From Chrysoporthe austroafricana (lineage: Eukaryota > Ascomycota > Sordariomycetes > Diaporthales > Cryphonectriaceae), in contig JYIP02000003.1 of NCBI GenBank assembly GCA_001051155.2, positions 744,001-808,000 of the forward strand: 64,000 nucleotides of DNA, read 5' to 3'. Every line of letters begins with the position of its first letter. Positions within the stretch are counted from its first letter, which is position 1. This document shows, one piece after another, positions 24,357 through 35,035 of this stretch. The notes beneath the pieces were generated by a model. The model did no database searches and was not told where the DNA came from. It was given only the letters and a program-made list of their open reading frames with translations. The translations under genes were made by a program, and so were the position numbers.

Positions 24357-25286
24357 TTACTTCTTGCCCCCCTGCTTGACCCACTCCTTCACCTCGGGGT
24401 TCCACACATGGCTAGAAGGAAGAGAGGACGGTCAGCTCGGTGTTCTCAAAGTTGAATATCGCACGCACGCTTAAGATGCTGCGGGACGGGAAAGGACAAG
24501 GACTGGACTGGACTGGACTGGACTGGACTGGAAGACTTACCCCTGCCAGGAGGTGGTGACAAGACTCTTCTTGCCGTACTCCTCGATGAGGATGTTGTCG
24601 AAGGCGTAGGGCACGGTGGCGGGGACGCCCTCGAACTCGGTCTCGCGCATGGGGTAGAGCTGGGTGGTCTTGTAGCGGTGGTTGTTCTTGCAGGCCCAGA
24701 CGCCGGGCGCGCGGCGGGGGTCGCGCTCGGCGAGGCCCGTGATGTCGATGAACATGCCGTTGGTGGTGTCGATCCAGCGGGCGTCGATGACGTTCATGCC
24801 GTTGCCGCGCTGGCGGTCGACGTGGTGCGGGTTGACGTCGAGCAGGTAGACGCGGGTGGCCTCCTCGCCGGTGGCGTCGTCGCGGAAGCGGTAGGCGTGC
24901 ATGGTGCGGTTGTAGTGGTCGCCGAGGTACTGCAGGGTGGCGGCGGTGACCTGGGTGTCGAGGTCGTAGTCCCAGGGCATGATCTGGCCGTTCCACCACC
25001 AGCCGAGGAGGGTGCCGTGGGCGAGCCAGGTCTCGACGCCGAGGGCGCGGAAGACGGTCAGGTAGCTGCGGACGAGGTTGCGCAGGCTGACGCGGTGCTC
25101 GTCGTAGCCGACGACGCCCTGGAAGTAGCGCTCGTCGTAGTGGCCCAGCTCGTCGTCGCCGCCGGGCTCGCGGAAGTACTTGTCGTCGCCGCCCTTCTTC
25201 GCGGCGGGGCGCGGCTCGGGGAGGGCGAGGGCGAGGGCGGTGGAGGCGAGCGAGGCGGCGAAGAGGGCCGCTGTTATCGGCTTCAT
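24357..25286 (-). CDS. Secreted LicD-family (phosphocholine/nucleotidyltransferase-like) protein
   Basis: Two exons on the minus strand (25286-24541 and 24411-24357) join in phase 2 to about 266 residues. A signal peptide covers about residues 1-21 (hydrophobic, Ala/Leu-rich). The LicD core is HGTLLGWWW at residues 90-98 followed by the metal-binding WDYDLD at 105-110; FIDITGL and WACKNNHRYKTTQLYPMRE complete the family pattern. Bacterial LicD transfers phosphocholine to surface glycans, and animal fukutin/FKRP transfer ribitol phosphate. Fungal secretory members probably transfer phosphodiester-linked groups to glycans, but the donor and acceptor are unknown. The last exon adds 18 residues ending in a Lys pair. 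The intron contains six GACTG units right next to the donor site. Confidence 0.87.
24501..24531. repeat. GACTG pentanucleotide run inside the LicD intron
   Basis: Six tandem GACTG units just inside the intron donor. On the coding strand they read as repeated CCAGT, so each unit offers a weak AG that could act as a cryptic acceptor. Confidence 0.9.
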
Positions 25287-25342
25287 AGTGGCTGTGGGGG
25301 ATGTGTGTGTTTGGGTGTGGGTGTGTGTTTTGAGCCGGTCAG

Positions 25343-25375
<33 letters not shown>

Positions 25376-26848
25376 TGTGAGAGAGGGAGGGAGGGAGAGA
25401 GAAAAGGAGGAGGGGAGGTCGGAGGAGAGAGCGAGGAGGTGTTGTTGCTGCTTCAGTTCAGCTCAGCTCCTTGGTGGCACACACGAGAAACGGCGGCTTG
25501 CTGGCGGGTGAGTATCCGGGTTGACTCTCTACTCGTCTGTTCGTCTTGTCTGTCTATCTCTCGCGTGGGACTGGTTCTTGGCGGTGGAGGTTTTCTTGTC
25601 TCTGGCCGAGACTTTGCGTAAACCCGGGCGGTAGGTAGGTTGGGTGGGGGGGTGGGGGGGTGGGAGAGTCTGTTGCTCCCCGGCGGGTGAGACAAGGCGT
25701 GGCGGCCCCAGAGACAGGAAGGGGAGATTTGTCTTAGATGGCGAGACGGGCGGCGGTCATGTGAGCTTATGGCGAGGAGGAGGAGGACGGGTTGAAGTGA
25801 GCGGGTGAGTGAGTGTGAGTGAGTGAGACGGCCGTGGCGCGTAATCAAGGCCGTGGCCGGGGGGCCCGCAAGGCGTCCGTGGCGAGGGAGAGACGACTAT
25901 GAAGTTGATGACGACCGCTCTCCTGTTTGACGTCTGACGGGGGTGGCGTTCCTGTGTGTTCCCGGTGCTTGTCCTAGCCTGTCCTTGCGCCTCTATCCCA
26001 GCCCAGGGCGGCGATGGCGGGTGCGGTGAAGGTGGTCGCGTGACCGGTCTGCGGTGGGTTGCGATGGGGAGGCTCGGCGGCGAGCAGGCGAGCAGGCGAC
26101 CGGGATAGACGGCTGGAGGGTAACGGAGACGCCTTTTCTCTTTTCAGGATGGCCTAGGAGATCCGAGGTCGAGCTGGTCGGGGAGGGAGAGAGGGTGAGG
26201 TAGAGAGAGGTAGAGTGAGGGAGGAAGAGAGAGGACCAGACAGACAGACAGACAGACAGGTACGGATGTAGGAGGTTGCACCGCAGTTTTAGCAGCGACG
26301 GGAATACAGGACGGGAAAGGGAGATCAAAAGGAAGCATGGCACACGACCACGCACCGAGAACCCGTGGGGTCCAGGATCAGGGCCCGTCAGGTTGTTCAG
26401 GCTCAGGACTCCTCAGGCGCAGGCTCAGGCGCAGGCTCAGGCGCAGGCGCTGGTGTGCAGACAAGACCCACGGTCCACGTCCACGTCCACGTCCACGTCC
26501 ACGTCTATACGTCCACACAAATAATCAACGACCCTAGCAGGCAGAGTGGTAGGGTAGCAGGCAGTAGTAGTACCTGGGGGGTGCTGGGCTACAGGGAGGA
26601 GGAGGAGGAGGGTGGTGGACGGACGAGATAAGAGACACAAAAAGAGATAGACCCACCGGCGGCAGGGGGGCCCAGCGTCAACTTTTCTGGATTGCGCAAG
26701 TCCCAATCTCAGCGCGCGGGGCCCATGTTCGTCGTCACCACACGGCCCCAGCAGCAGCAGCAGCCGCCAGGGACCAGGGCTTACCCAGTACACACACTGG
26801 TCCTACGACGCCGCACAGCCGCTAGCATGGCTAACCGCCCATCTGATG

Positions 26849-26885
<37 letters not shown>

Positions 26886-27460
26886 AAGGGAGGGCTGGCG
26901 CCAGGGCGGTTCGGTGAGCGGGTGGCTGAGATAGGCCCTCCCCCTTCCTCCCAGCGGCGTGCCACACTAACAAGCAAGCAAGCAAGGGCAGCCAGGCCCC
27001 AACGGGCGGGTTACCGGCTACTAGACGTTTGTGGAGCCTGGGAGGGAGGGGCGCACTAGACCTACCCTGTGTGGTAGCAGCAGGGAGCCGAGAGCGAGAG
27101 TGAGGGTGAGAGGGTGACAGAGAGATGGGATTAGATCGACCTACCTCTCGCAGAGACAAAGAGAAGTGGCCAGTAACGTGCTGCGTATAAACCGTCGTCG
27201 ATCAAGAGGCCGCCTTGCGCTTCGCACCCTGCAAGACCTCACCAGGGAAGAGCCCTGGAGGACAAGAAGTCGATACCTGCTCGCTGGGCGGCTGGGCAAC
27301 TCGCTGCGTACCGGGGCTTGTACCGGGCAGGTAGAGGGCCGCGCGGACGCGGCGGGGAGGGTACGCCGCCCACTACCCGGCTGGCGTGGCCGCAGTACAT
27401 ACGTGCGGGCTGTCGCGTGAGCAATCTCCAGAAGCGGTGCAGCCGGCCTCTCCCTAGTCG

Positions 27461-27532
<72 letters not shown>

Positions 27533-27602
27533 CTTTTTTTTTTTTTTTTCTCTTTTCCCTTTTTTCATCTTTTCACTTTTATTTTCTCTCCTCTCNTCTT
27601 TG

Positions 27603-27641
<39 letters not shown>

Positions 27642-28866
27642 CTTTCTTATTTTCTTATTTCCCTTCTCTTTTCTTTCCACTGCCCGTTGCTAGCGCCTTG
27701 CCCTGCGTCATACAAATAAACTTGCTACTCACTACCTACCCAGCAACGGTGTGCATCATTGAAGTATGTACTATGTATGTATCACTGGCACGACTGGGTG
27801 TTTGCAGTGACGGGCACATACATACACACAATCTCACACACATACACAAGAGGGCCCTCCGATGATGTGATGCTCCCCTGCACGCCCAGCCCAGCGCAGC
27901 CCGCGCAGCCCCCCCCCCCGTCCTATCGTGGCCCTCACCGCAGCGACAAGCCTTTCTTGGCCCTCGGCGTCCATCCGACAGCCCCGGACCCCGTCGCTGC
28001 TCGACGGGACGAACCCGACCTCGGCAACTGCGCAGTCCTACTTACTACTTTACTACTTTTACTCAAGTATAGCCCTATCTATGCGGCAAGGCGATGATGG
28101 GGTTGTTGACTCGCGGACTCCCCCCCTCTCGGTCTGGGTGTATTTATTTTTAATGCGCCCCCTCCCCTCCCCTCCCCTCCCCTCCGCTCCGCCGCGCCCC
28201 CCTCCTCACGGTTCAAGGGCTCCGGCGGTTGATTGATGAGGAGGGAGGGTTCAGGTCCCCGCCGCCGCCCGACGGCGACAACAACCACAAATAATCTATC
28301 GTGGTTCAGAGAGAGAGTTTAGTTCGCTCCCTACCTGGGACCATGTGCACATAGCGCGCAGCACGGCAGGCCCGGGCGGGTGATCTGCCGCGCCCCTGTC
28401 TCGGATCGCCGGCAGCGAGCAGCAGCAAAGCAAGGCGGCGGATTGGGCCCTCAGGAAGGGGAAGAACAGACTTCTGACTGACTCTCTGTAGTAGCAGTAC
28501 CCAGTAGTAGCAGCGACCAGAATAAACACACCCTGCCTGTCCTGGTGTGATGGGGATGACGGCAGCGTGTCAGACCCGCACAGCAGGGCGCATCGGAAAC
28601 CCGACTGGACGCGCGGCCCACCGGGTTTCGGTATCGCGTGCATTCCTCCCCCGTCTGATGTTTTTTTTTTTTTTTTTTTTTTTTTTCTTTTTTTTTTTTT
28701 TATTTTTTTCTTTTTCCTCCCCACTCCTCCCTCACATTTACCACTTCATAGTGTCCTTTTTGCCGGTACCCCCCCCACAGCCCCTNCGGGGGGCGGGGGG
28801 GTCGGGGACCCCCCCGGGCGGGCGGGCCCCCGGGTTTGGGTATCCCGTGCCCTCCTCCCCCCTCTG

Positions 28867-28897
<31 letters not shown>

Positions 28898-31082
28898 CTT
28901 TTTTATTTTAAAGTATGCCTGCTGCTGCCGCCCGGCTCTCCCCACCTCGGATCCGAGAGAGCGAGGGATGGGGGGTCTCCACCCCAGCACCAGCGCACCA
29001 GTCCCCCCTGAAGCCGGCCAGCCAGCCCTGTGAGGCGGGCACTGCCACCGCTTCCGCCCGAGCCTTAAGACCGAGAGAGAACCCCTTCCCTTCCCTTCCT
29101 CGGCAGCGCAGGCTTGCACGCTTGGTCCCATCTGATATCGCGAGGGCTGTGCAATCGCTTGCTTGTACTAGGTAGATAGATAGGGAAAGCAGCCTTCCTT
29201 TATACTGTGGCGGTACCACGGGATGGGCCTAGGGCACGGAGCACGTTCCCGTGGGGTATAGTTTAATAGTACGACATGGCATCGTGCGGTTCTCGATAAA
29301 TAAATCCCCCCCAAAACAACTACTACTACTATTACCACCACCGCAGCAGCACCCACCCACAACCCCCGTCTCGTCCTCGGTGTGTCGGAAGAGGATCCCC
29401 ACACTCGTCAATAAAATTACTATGTAGGCATGTAGGTAAATCTGGTCCAGAGAACGCCGAATGGGTTCTGCCTGGTCCCTCCCGTCCCTGCTGCTGACCG
29501 CCGACCGACCGACCGACTGACCGACTGACCGGGTGGCCCTCCTCCTCCTCCTCCTCCTCCTCCTCGTCGACCACGACCACCCCAGCCTGCCAAGACCGCG
29601 AGGATCAACACTAACCACGCACGCACCTCGCACGCACCTCGCACGCACCTCGCACGCACCGCGCCCTCGCCCTCCCTGCGCCCTACTACTGGGTCCTGAC
29701 TGACTTGCCATCACCCTCGCCAGCCCCATCCGCCCCGTCCAGATATGGGGTCGACGAGGCTGTTCGAGGCCGCGCATGCGCAGTCAGTCAGTCAGAGAGA
29801 GACAAAGCAAGCAAGCAAGAAGAAAAAAAAAATAAAATAAAATAAAAAATTAAAAAAATAAAGGATAGGCAAAACAAGGGAATGAATGATGATGGATGAG
29901 GGCCTAAACAAGCTTGGCCCCGCGGCGGCGGCCGCCTCGACGACCGGTCTACACTGGCCGAGGCCCGGGCCTTGCAAAACCTGGGCGCGGCCAGTGTTTC
30001 AAAGCACTTGATACACGGCTCATTAATTATATACTCGATAGCGTGCGGTGATGATGACGACGGCACGCACCACACCACACCACACCACACCACACCACAC
30101 CGTGCCCCTCGCCGCGGCCCTCTCGGGGCTCTCAATAAGCGACTTCACATAGTCCCTCACATACATACACACACGCTGGCACACCCTGGCACAACACGCA
30201 ATGGCTGCAGCGCGGGCGTTGGCTTGCTTGGCTTACTCGACACGACAACGCCACTCGACATCGTGTTCTGCTCCCAGCCAAGCCGTGCCAAGTCATTGTC
30301 ATTACATGGCAGTTTTCTACAGTCCATCCATCTCCAGGGGAGGGGGAGCATGTACGTCCTCCGCCACCGCCGAGCCCTCCCTCTCCCCATCCTCCCCGGG
30401 GCGTCGATCAGTCGCGTGGCCACCTTCCTCTTACAACACCCTCGTTCGACCCTCCTCTCCCCTCCTCTCTTGCGACGACTAAACTGCCTCGCACCAGGGG
30501 ATTATATGGGTCCCCGCAAGGCGCACTGCGGCCTTGGCACTTCATGCACGCGCTGCCAAGACCCCCCCCCCAGGACCGCCTCCCAGCGCCCCGGGATGAC
30601 CTCAGCGGCTTACGTCCTTACTGATACATCAGTACACGCATGCACGGTGGGTGTGCGTGCGTGCGTACGTGCATATACCCGTATGCAGTATAGTGAAAAA
30701 GGGTGACAAAACAAACCTGCACGCACCCAGTAGTAAAGTTACGAGAGAAGGTAAAACAAAGGAAGAGCGAAACTTGGAATCCCGTAGGCAAAGGTCACGC
30801 GACATCCAAACGCCTCCTAATCTCCCCCCATGGCGAGTAGTAGTGTAGTGAGGTGTAGAGTAGAGTATAGCAGCCTGCGCCCTCGCGGCCGTCGTCTCGA
30901 TAGTGCGCGCCCCCCCCCCTTTGACATCGAGATTTGAACGCCTCAGCGTGTCCGAGGGGAGGAGGAGGCCTCAGCTCGCCCCCCCCCCCTTCTCGCTCCC
31001 AGCCTGCCTTATTCCTGCTTCACTCACGCAGGAGGGGAGCAGGCGGCTCGAGCAGGCAGGAGGAAGGCAGAGGGGATCCCGC
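25287..31082. other. Long gene-free, microsatellite-rich stretch
   Basis: I find no supported gene in 5.8 kb. It holds a GAGAGT array (25343-25386), a GACA run (about 26238-26260), a 12-bp AGGCGCAGGCTC-type array (about 26408-26453), a CCACGT array (about 26471-26508), AAGC runs (26851-26883, 26971-26987), very long T tracts (27463-27630, with an N at 27596), a second T tract and N region (28659-28893, N at 28786), a CGCACGCACCT-type array (about 29625-29660) and an ACACC array (about 30065-30103). The left end should contain the promoter of the LicD gene. Confidence 0.6.
27463..27641. repeat. Poly-T tracts joined by an N
   Basis: Two long T runs with sparse C interruptions, separated by a T/C-rich linker and the N at 27596. 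The true length here is unreliable; see the assembly finding. Confidence 0.85.
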
Positions 31083-32518
31083 TCATGGGATCTCGGCCAG
31101 CACGCCCTCGGGCTCCTTCATGTAGTCCGGCGGCGTCTCCTCGGCCGGCGGCGCCTGTCACCACCAACCCTCGTCAGATACGTGTTCTCTCTCTCTCTCT
31201 CTCTCTTTCTTTCTCTCCCTCTTCTCCCGTCAGGCTCACCCCAGGGGAAGAGGAAAGGGGAGCAGGAGGACGTAAAGCAAAGAAACATACCTGGTTCTTC
31301 TCGGCCCACGCCCGCACGTCGTCGTAGTTCTTGCACGTGTGCTCCGTGTTGAAGTCCGGCATCGCCGTCGGCGAGTCGTGGTCGTACCACACCTGGCCCA
31401 GCACCCCCGTGTCGACGTTGCACATCAGCACCTGGCGCAGCGTGTCCAGGCAGTGCGCTGTCGAGTCGCCTTTGCTCAGCCCGGGCCGGCACATACACAC
31501 AGGATACAGAGGGAAAAGAGGAGACAAGAGGAGGAGGAGGAGGAGGAGGAGGAGGAAGACTTACACACGTGGAGCCGCAGGATGTGCTCCTCGTTCGCGA
31601 ACGCGTGCATCCCGAGCGCCTGGTAGTGGTCGTAGTTGTAGTAGAGCGACTTGCGCAGGAGGTTCTGCAGGGAACGGTCAGCGAACCATCCTCGACGTCC
31701 TCCTTTCCTTTCTTCTTCCCCTTCCCACACCCAGGCTGACAACGTACCAGGCAGTGGAGGTGGTGCAAGCCCTCGACGTTGACGAAGAACCCGCCGCCGT
31801 ACCTGTCCGCCCGCTGCACGTGCGCCGACGTCAGGCCGCTCCGCCGGCCCTCCTCGTCCGAGATGATCCCCGCCCGGTCTGCCCCCGTTTCCTTGTGTGA
31901 GCGCGTCTCCGGAGTCTATATATATATGTGTGTATGTGTGTGTATTGAGTAGTGGGGAGGGGGGGGGGAGCAGAGCAATACGTACAGTCCACGCCGAGCG
32001 CCTCCCACGCCGCGTCCACGTCCGGACCGGGCCCCTGCCGGTAGACGTCCTCCGCCATGAAGGACCCGTTGAAGAGCTGCGGGCCGTAGCGCATGGCGAC
32101 CTCGTGGACCACAGGCGCTGGACGAGAAGGAAGATAGAGAGTCAGCAGGGGCACGCACGTCTCCAGCGGCACAAAGATATACATCTCGGGGGGGAGGGGG
32201 CCAGTGCTCACAGTAGTGCGTCGTGTGCGCGGCGCAGCGGGCGTCCCAGTCGGCCAGGCGGCCGCGCAGGAACGCGCCGATGAGCGCGCCGAGGACGCCC
32301 ACGCAGAGGAGCGCGCCCAGCACGGCGGCGAGGGGCGCCCGGAAGAGTAGGGGGGCCCGCGCCGGGCCCCGCGCGAAGCCTGCCCCGTCGAGACCGTCCT
32401 CGCTGTTGCAGTCCTCGTCGCTGCCCGCGAGGGGCTGCGACTCGGCGTCCGCGAAGGGCTCGAACATCTTCTTGTTCAGCGCCGACATGGCGGGCTGGGT
32501 CTTGTTGTAGTGAGGCAT
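31083..32518 (-). CDS. UstYa-like (DUF3328) oxidative cyclase-type protein
   Basis: Six exons on the minus strand (32518-32212, 32117-31986, 31878-31748, 31664-31565, 31457-31291, 31154-31083) join in phase to about 302 residues. One N-terminal transmembrane helix lies at about residues 62-84, with the rest predicted lumenal. The two family signatures are present and intact: EGLHHLHC with HHLHC at 185-189, and HVSHC at about 222-226 (the serine codon is completed across the fourth intron), followed by the conserved LDTLRQVLMCNVD. In ustiloxin, phomopsin and asperipin pathways UstYa/UstYb-type proteins carry out oxidative macrocyclisation of ribosomal peptides; the HxxHC motifs probably bind metal. 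The gene is divergent from the Tyr-rich Kex2-repeat precursor, which is its likely substrate. Some DUF3328 proteins act on other small molecules, so the pairing is an inference. Confidence 0.88.
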
Positions 32519-33809
32519 GATGGGGATGAGCGTGTGTATGTGAAGAGAGAAAGAGATGAAGAGAGAGAGGGATGGAGAGATGGAGAGACAGAGAGAGACA
32601 TCGAGGTAGCACAGGACAGGAGGGCATGTCGCACGCCCCGAGGAGCCCAATATGTTCATCCACGTTCATCCACGAGCTGAAGCCCCTCGGCCTCAGACCC
32701 CCCGACGCGCTCGACGCCCTGACGTAAAATCGCGCCTGGTCGTCCTCAGCCGCGCCTTGGCCCACGCCCGCGTGCCGCGTTAGACGCACTCTAGGAGAAG
32801 CTGCCCTCCGTCCGCATGCGGCGTTGTCGGCAGTTGGGCGGACGGGCGGCCGTCAGCCTCGCAGGGCGGGCACGCCGGTCCCCCCGCGCCAGTCGCTTTC
32901 CGGCTGAGGCGAGGCTGTTCTGGAATAAGCATCGAGCCCCTAACGCCGGCACTTGGAGGCGGACGGCGCGGGCGCGGCTCGGCCTGCTTTGTCCCAGGCG
33001 GACCGGCGGCGCTGCCCTGCTGCCAGCGCGCGATCGCGCTACGGTAGGCTGAGACAGAGCGGGCGTCCCGCGATCGGTGGGCGAGGTCGGTCCCAGGAGC
33101 CACGCGGTCGGGTCGGATGAAGGGAGCAGGCAGCCTTCGGTCTGCCCTTTTCGTCGATCGCCCGCCATGGCACGTTACTGTCTCTAGCACACAACGTCGT
33201 GCCCTCCGCCCAGGCTAGGCGCGGTTCGTCCGTCCTCTCAGCTGAGGCTGAGAGAGAAGTGCCGGGCCCAACGACGGTGCCGGGCCGCCGGGTCCCTTCG
33301 TCTGGATCGTCAGCAGAAGAAGGTTCTCCGCGGAACTGGAGCGCCGTCTATGGCAGGTCTAGCCGCCGCCGCAAGCAGCAGTCGTCCAGCGGCGGGTCCA
33401 GTCTCGCGCGGCGGCCTTGAGAAGCAACGGTCGACGGCTTGGCTGCCTGGCGCGTGGATCGTGAGAAAGGAGAAAGAGATCGAGCTGAAGGGGAACTCGG
33501 GGCATCTCCATCGAGACCCGGCTGTGCGGATCAGCTAGGCCTAGGACGATGGGGAGAGAAGCAGTAAGCGCTCGGGGCAAGGACGGCCGACAGCTGCGAT
33601 GCGATCGCGCGTCGTGATGGGTATAAAGAGATGGGCTGTCGTCCAGATGAGCGGTTGAGGTCGACAAGAGCCACAAGACAGCTCATCACAATCGCGCGGA
33701 GACTACTGGACCATTCCCGGTCTTCTCTCTGCCACCTTTACTTCACCAAGAAACTTTTCATCAAGAGGCCAGGGCGCCTCTCTCTTCTCCTGTCGGCACA
33801 GCCTGCACG
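32519..33809. promoter_or_regulatory. Divergent intergenic region between UstYa-like gene and KR-repeat precursor gene
   Basis: About 1.3 kb without a supported gene. On the precursor side a TATA-like TATAAA lies at 33622-33627, 183 bases before the ATG, followed by a pyrimidine-rich leader. On the UstYa side the first ~90 bases are purine-rich on the plus strand, which reads as a CT-rich leader on the coding strand. The head-to-head layout suggests shared control. Confidence 0.5.
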
Positions 33810-34987
33810 ATGAAGACCACCATGACGCTCCTCGCCGTGTTGGCCCTGGGCTACGCCAGCCCCATCGCCGAGCGCGCCGCCCAGCCGGACGCGGACGCCG
33901 GCGCCGTCGACGCCAGGGACGCCGAGGCTGCTGAGCCCGCCGCGGCCCACCTCGCTAGGTACGTCCTGCTGACGATGAACCCCCCGGGACTCTCCCACAG
34001 GGGATGAAGACCATGTCGGGAAACAGGAGGCTGATCCGTAGCACCAACACCAGGGACCCCGAGGAGGAGGACGCCGCTGCCGTCTCCTACGGCAAGTACG
34101 CCTCCTACGGCAAATATCCGCCGAACAAGGGTGGCTACGGAAAGTATGGCTCGTACGGCACGTACTCAAAGCGGGACGCCGACGAGAAGCGCGACGGCGA
34201 GGCGCGGGCTTCGCCCGGCTACGCCAAGTACGCCTCCTACGGCACGTACCCGCCGCCCAACGGGGGCTACGGGAAGTACGCCTCCTACGGCACGTACCAG
34301 AAGCGGAGCCCCCAGAAGGACTACGGCGAGTACGCCACCTACGGCGAGTATCCGCCGCTCGACGACTACGGCACGTACACCACCTACGGCCAATACCGAA
34401 AGCGGAGCCCCCAGGATGATGGCTACGGCGAGTATGCCACCTACGACAAGTATCCCACAGAGTATGCTACGTACCAGGACTACGGGAAGCGGGACAGCGA
34501 GGCCAGAGCTCCTGGCGACGAGGAGGCTGCTGGCTACACTGAGTACGGCACCTACGACGACTATCCCGACAAGTATACCACGTACGACAACTATCCCTCA
34601 AAGTACACCACGTACGGAACCTACAGGAAGCGGGACACCGAGGCGAGAGCTCCTGACGACGCGGAGGCTGCTGGCTATTCCAAGTACGGTACCTACAAGG
34701 ACTATCCCACAAAGTACACCACGTACACAAGCTACGGAAAGCGAGACAGCGAGACGAGGGCTCCCGACGCCGAGGCGGAGGCTGCTAGCTATTCCAAGTA
34801 CGGCACGTATAAGGACTACCCTACGAAGTATGCCACGTACACAAACTACGGGAAGCGGGACAACGAGGCGCGGGCTCCCGACGCCGAGGCGGAGGCTGCC
34901 GACTACACTGAATACGGCACCTACGACAACTATCCCACAGAGTATGCCACGTACCAAGACTACGGGAAGCGGGACAGCGAGGCGTGA
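33810..34987 (+). CDS. Secreted Tyr-rich repeat protein with nine Lys-Arg sites; candidate RiPP (dikaritin-type) precursor
   Basis: Model: exon 1 33810-33958, exon 2 34027-34987, about 369 residues. A signal peptide (about residues 1-17) is followed by an acidic Ala/Asp/Glu-rich propeptide. From about residue 70 the protein is built of Tyr-rich units (YGKY, YGTY, YATY, YTTY) that end in Lys-Arg at residues 98, 104, 142, 175, 204, 251, 288, 326 and 364. After Lys-Arg come acidic spacers of the type DxEARAPDAEAEAA; Glu-Ala pairs after Kex2 sites recall the yeast alpha-factor precursor. Signal peptide, Kex2 sites, repeated Tyr-containing segments and a divergent UstYa-like gene match fungal Kex2-processed RiPP precursors. 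The nearest CAG acceptor (34000) would break the frame, so the acceptor is placed at 34026 (34029 or 34041 also fit). A structural, cross-linked wall protein is the main alternative. Confidence 0.82.
34084..34981 (+). repeat. Tandem coding repeats of the KR precursor
   Basis: Units bounded by Lys-Arg are 38, 33, 29, 47, 37, 38 and 38 residues long after a short 6-residue unit. The last three full units are almost uniform (DxExRAPDxEAxAA spacer, then YxxYGTYxDYPTxYxTYxxYGKR), while the earlier ones differ in spacer (SPQxD) and core. This suggests recent duplication toward the 3' end. Confidence 0.85.
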
Positions 34988-35035
34988 GCTCCGACCTCTT
35001 ATGTGTCGTACGAGAACTACGTCGAAGACGCCTAA
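34985..35035 (+). other. In-frame open extension after the precursor stop codon
   Basis: After the TGA at 34985-34987 the same frame stays open for 15 codons, three of them Tyr, to a TAA at 35033-35035. The TGA sits exactly where the other repeats have an Arg codon (CGG or AGA) in the EARAP spacer. Confidence 0.7.

Noticed and set aside
26851..26883. CRISPR-like regular repeat
   Set aside because: It is a simple AAGC microsatellite without spacers, and the genome is eukaryotic.
33810..34987. Sex-pheromone (alpha-factor-like) precursor as an explanation for the KR repeats
   Set aside because: Known Sordariomycete and Eurotiomycete alpha-type pheromones are short, Trp/Cys/Pro-containing repeats; these units are long, Tyr-rich and lack Trp and Cys.
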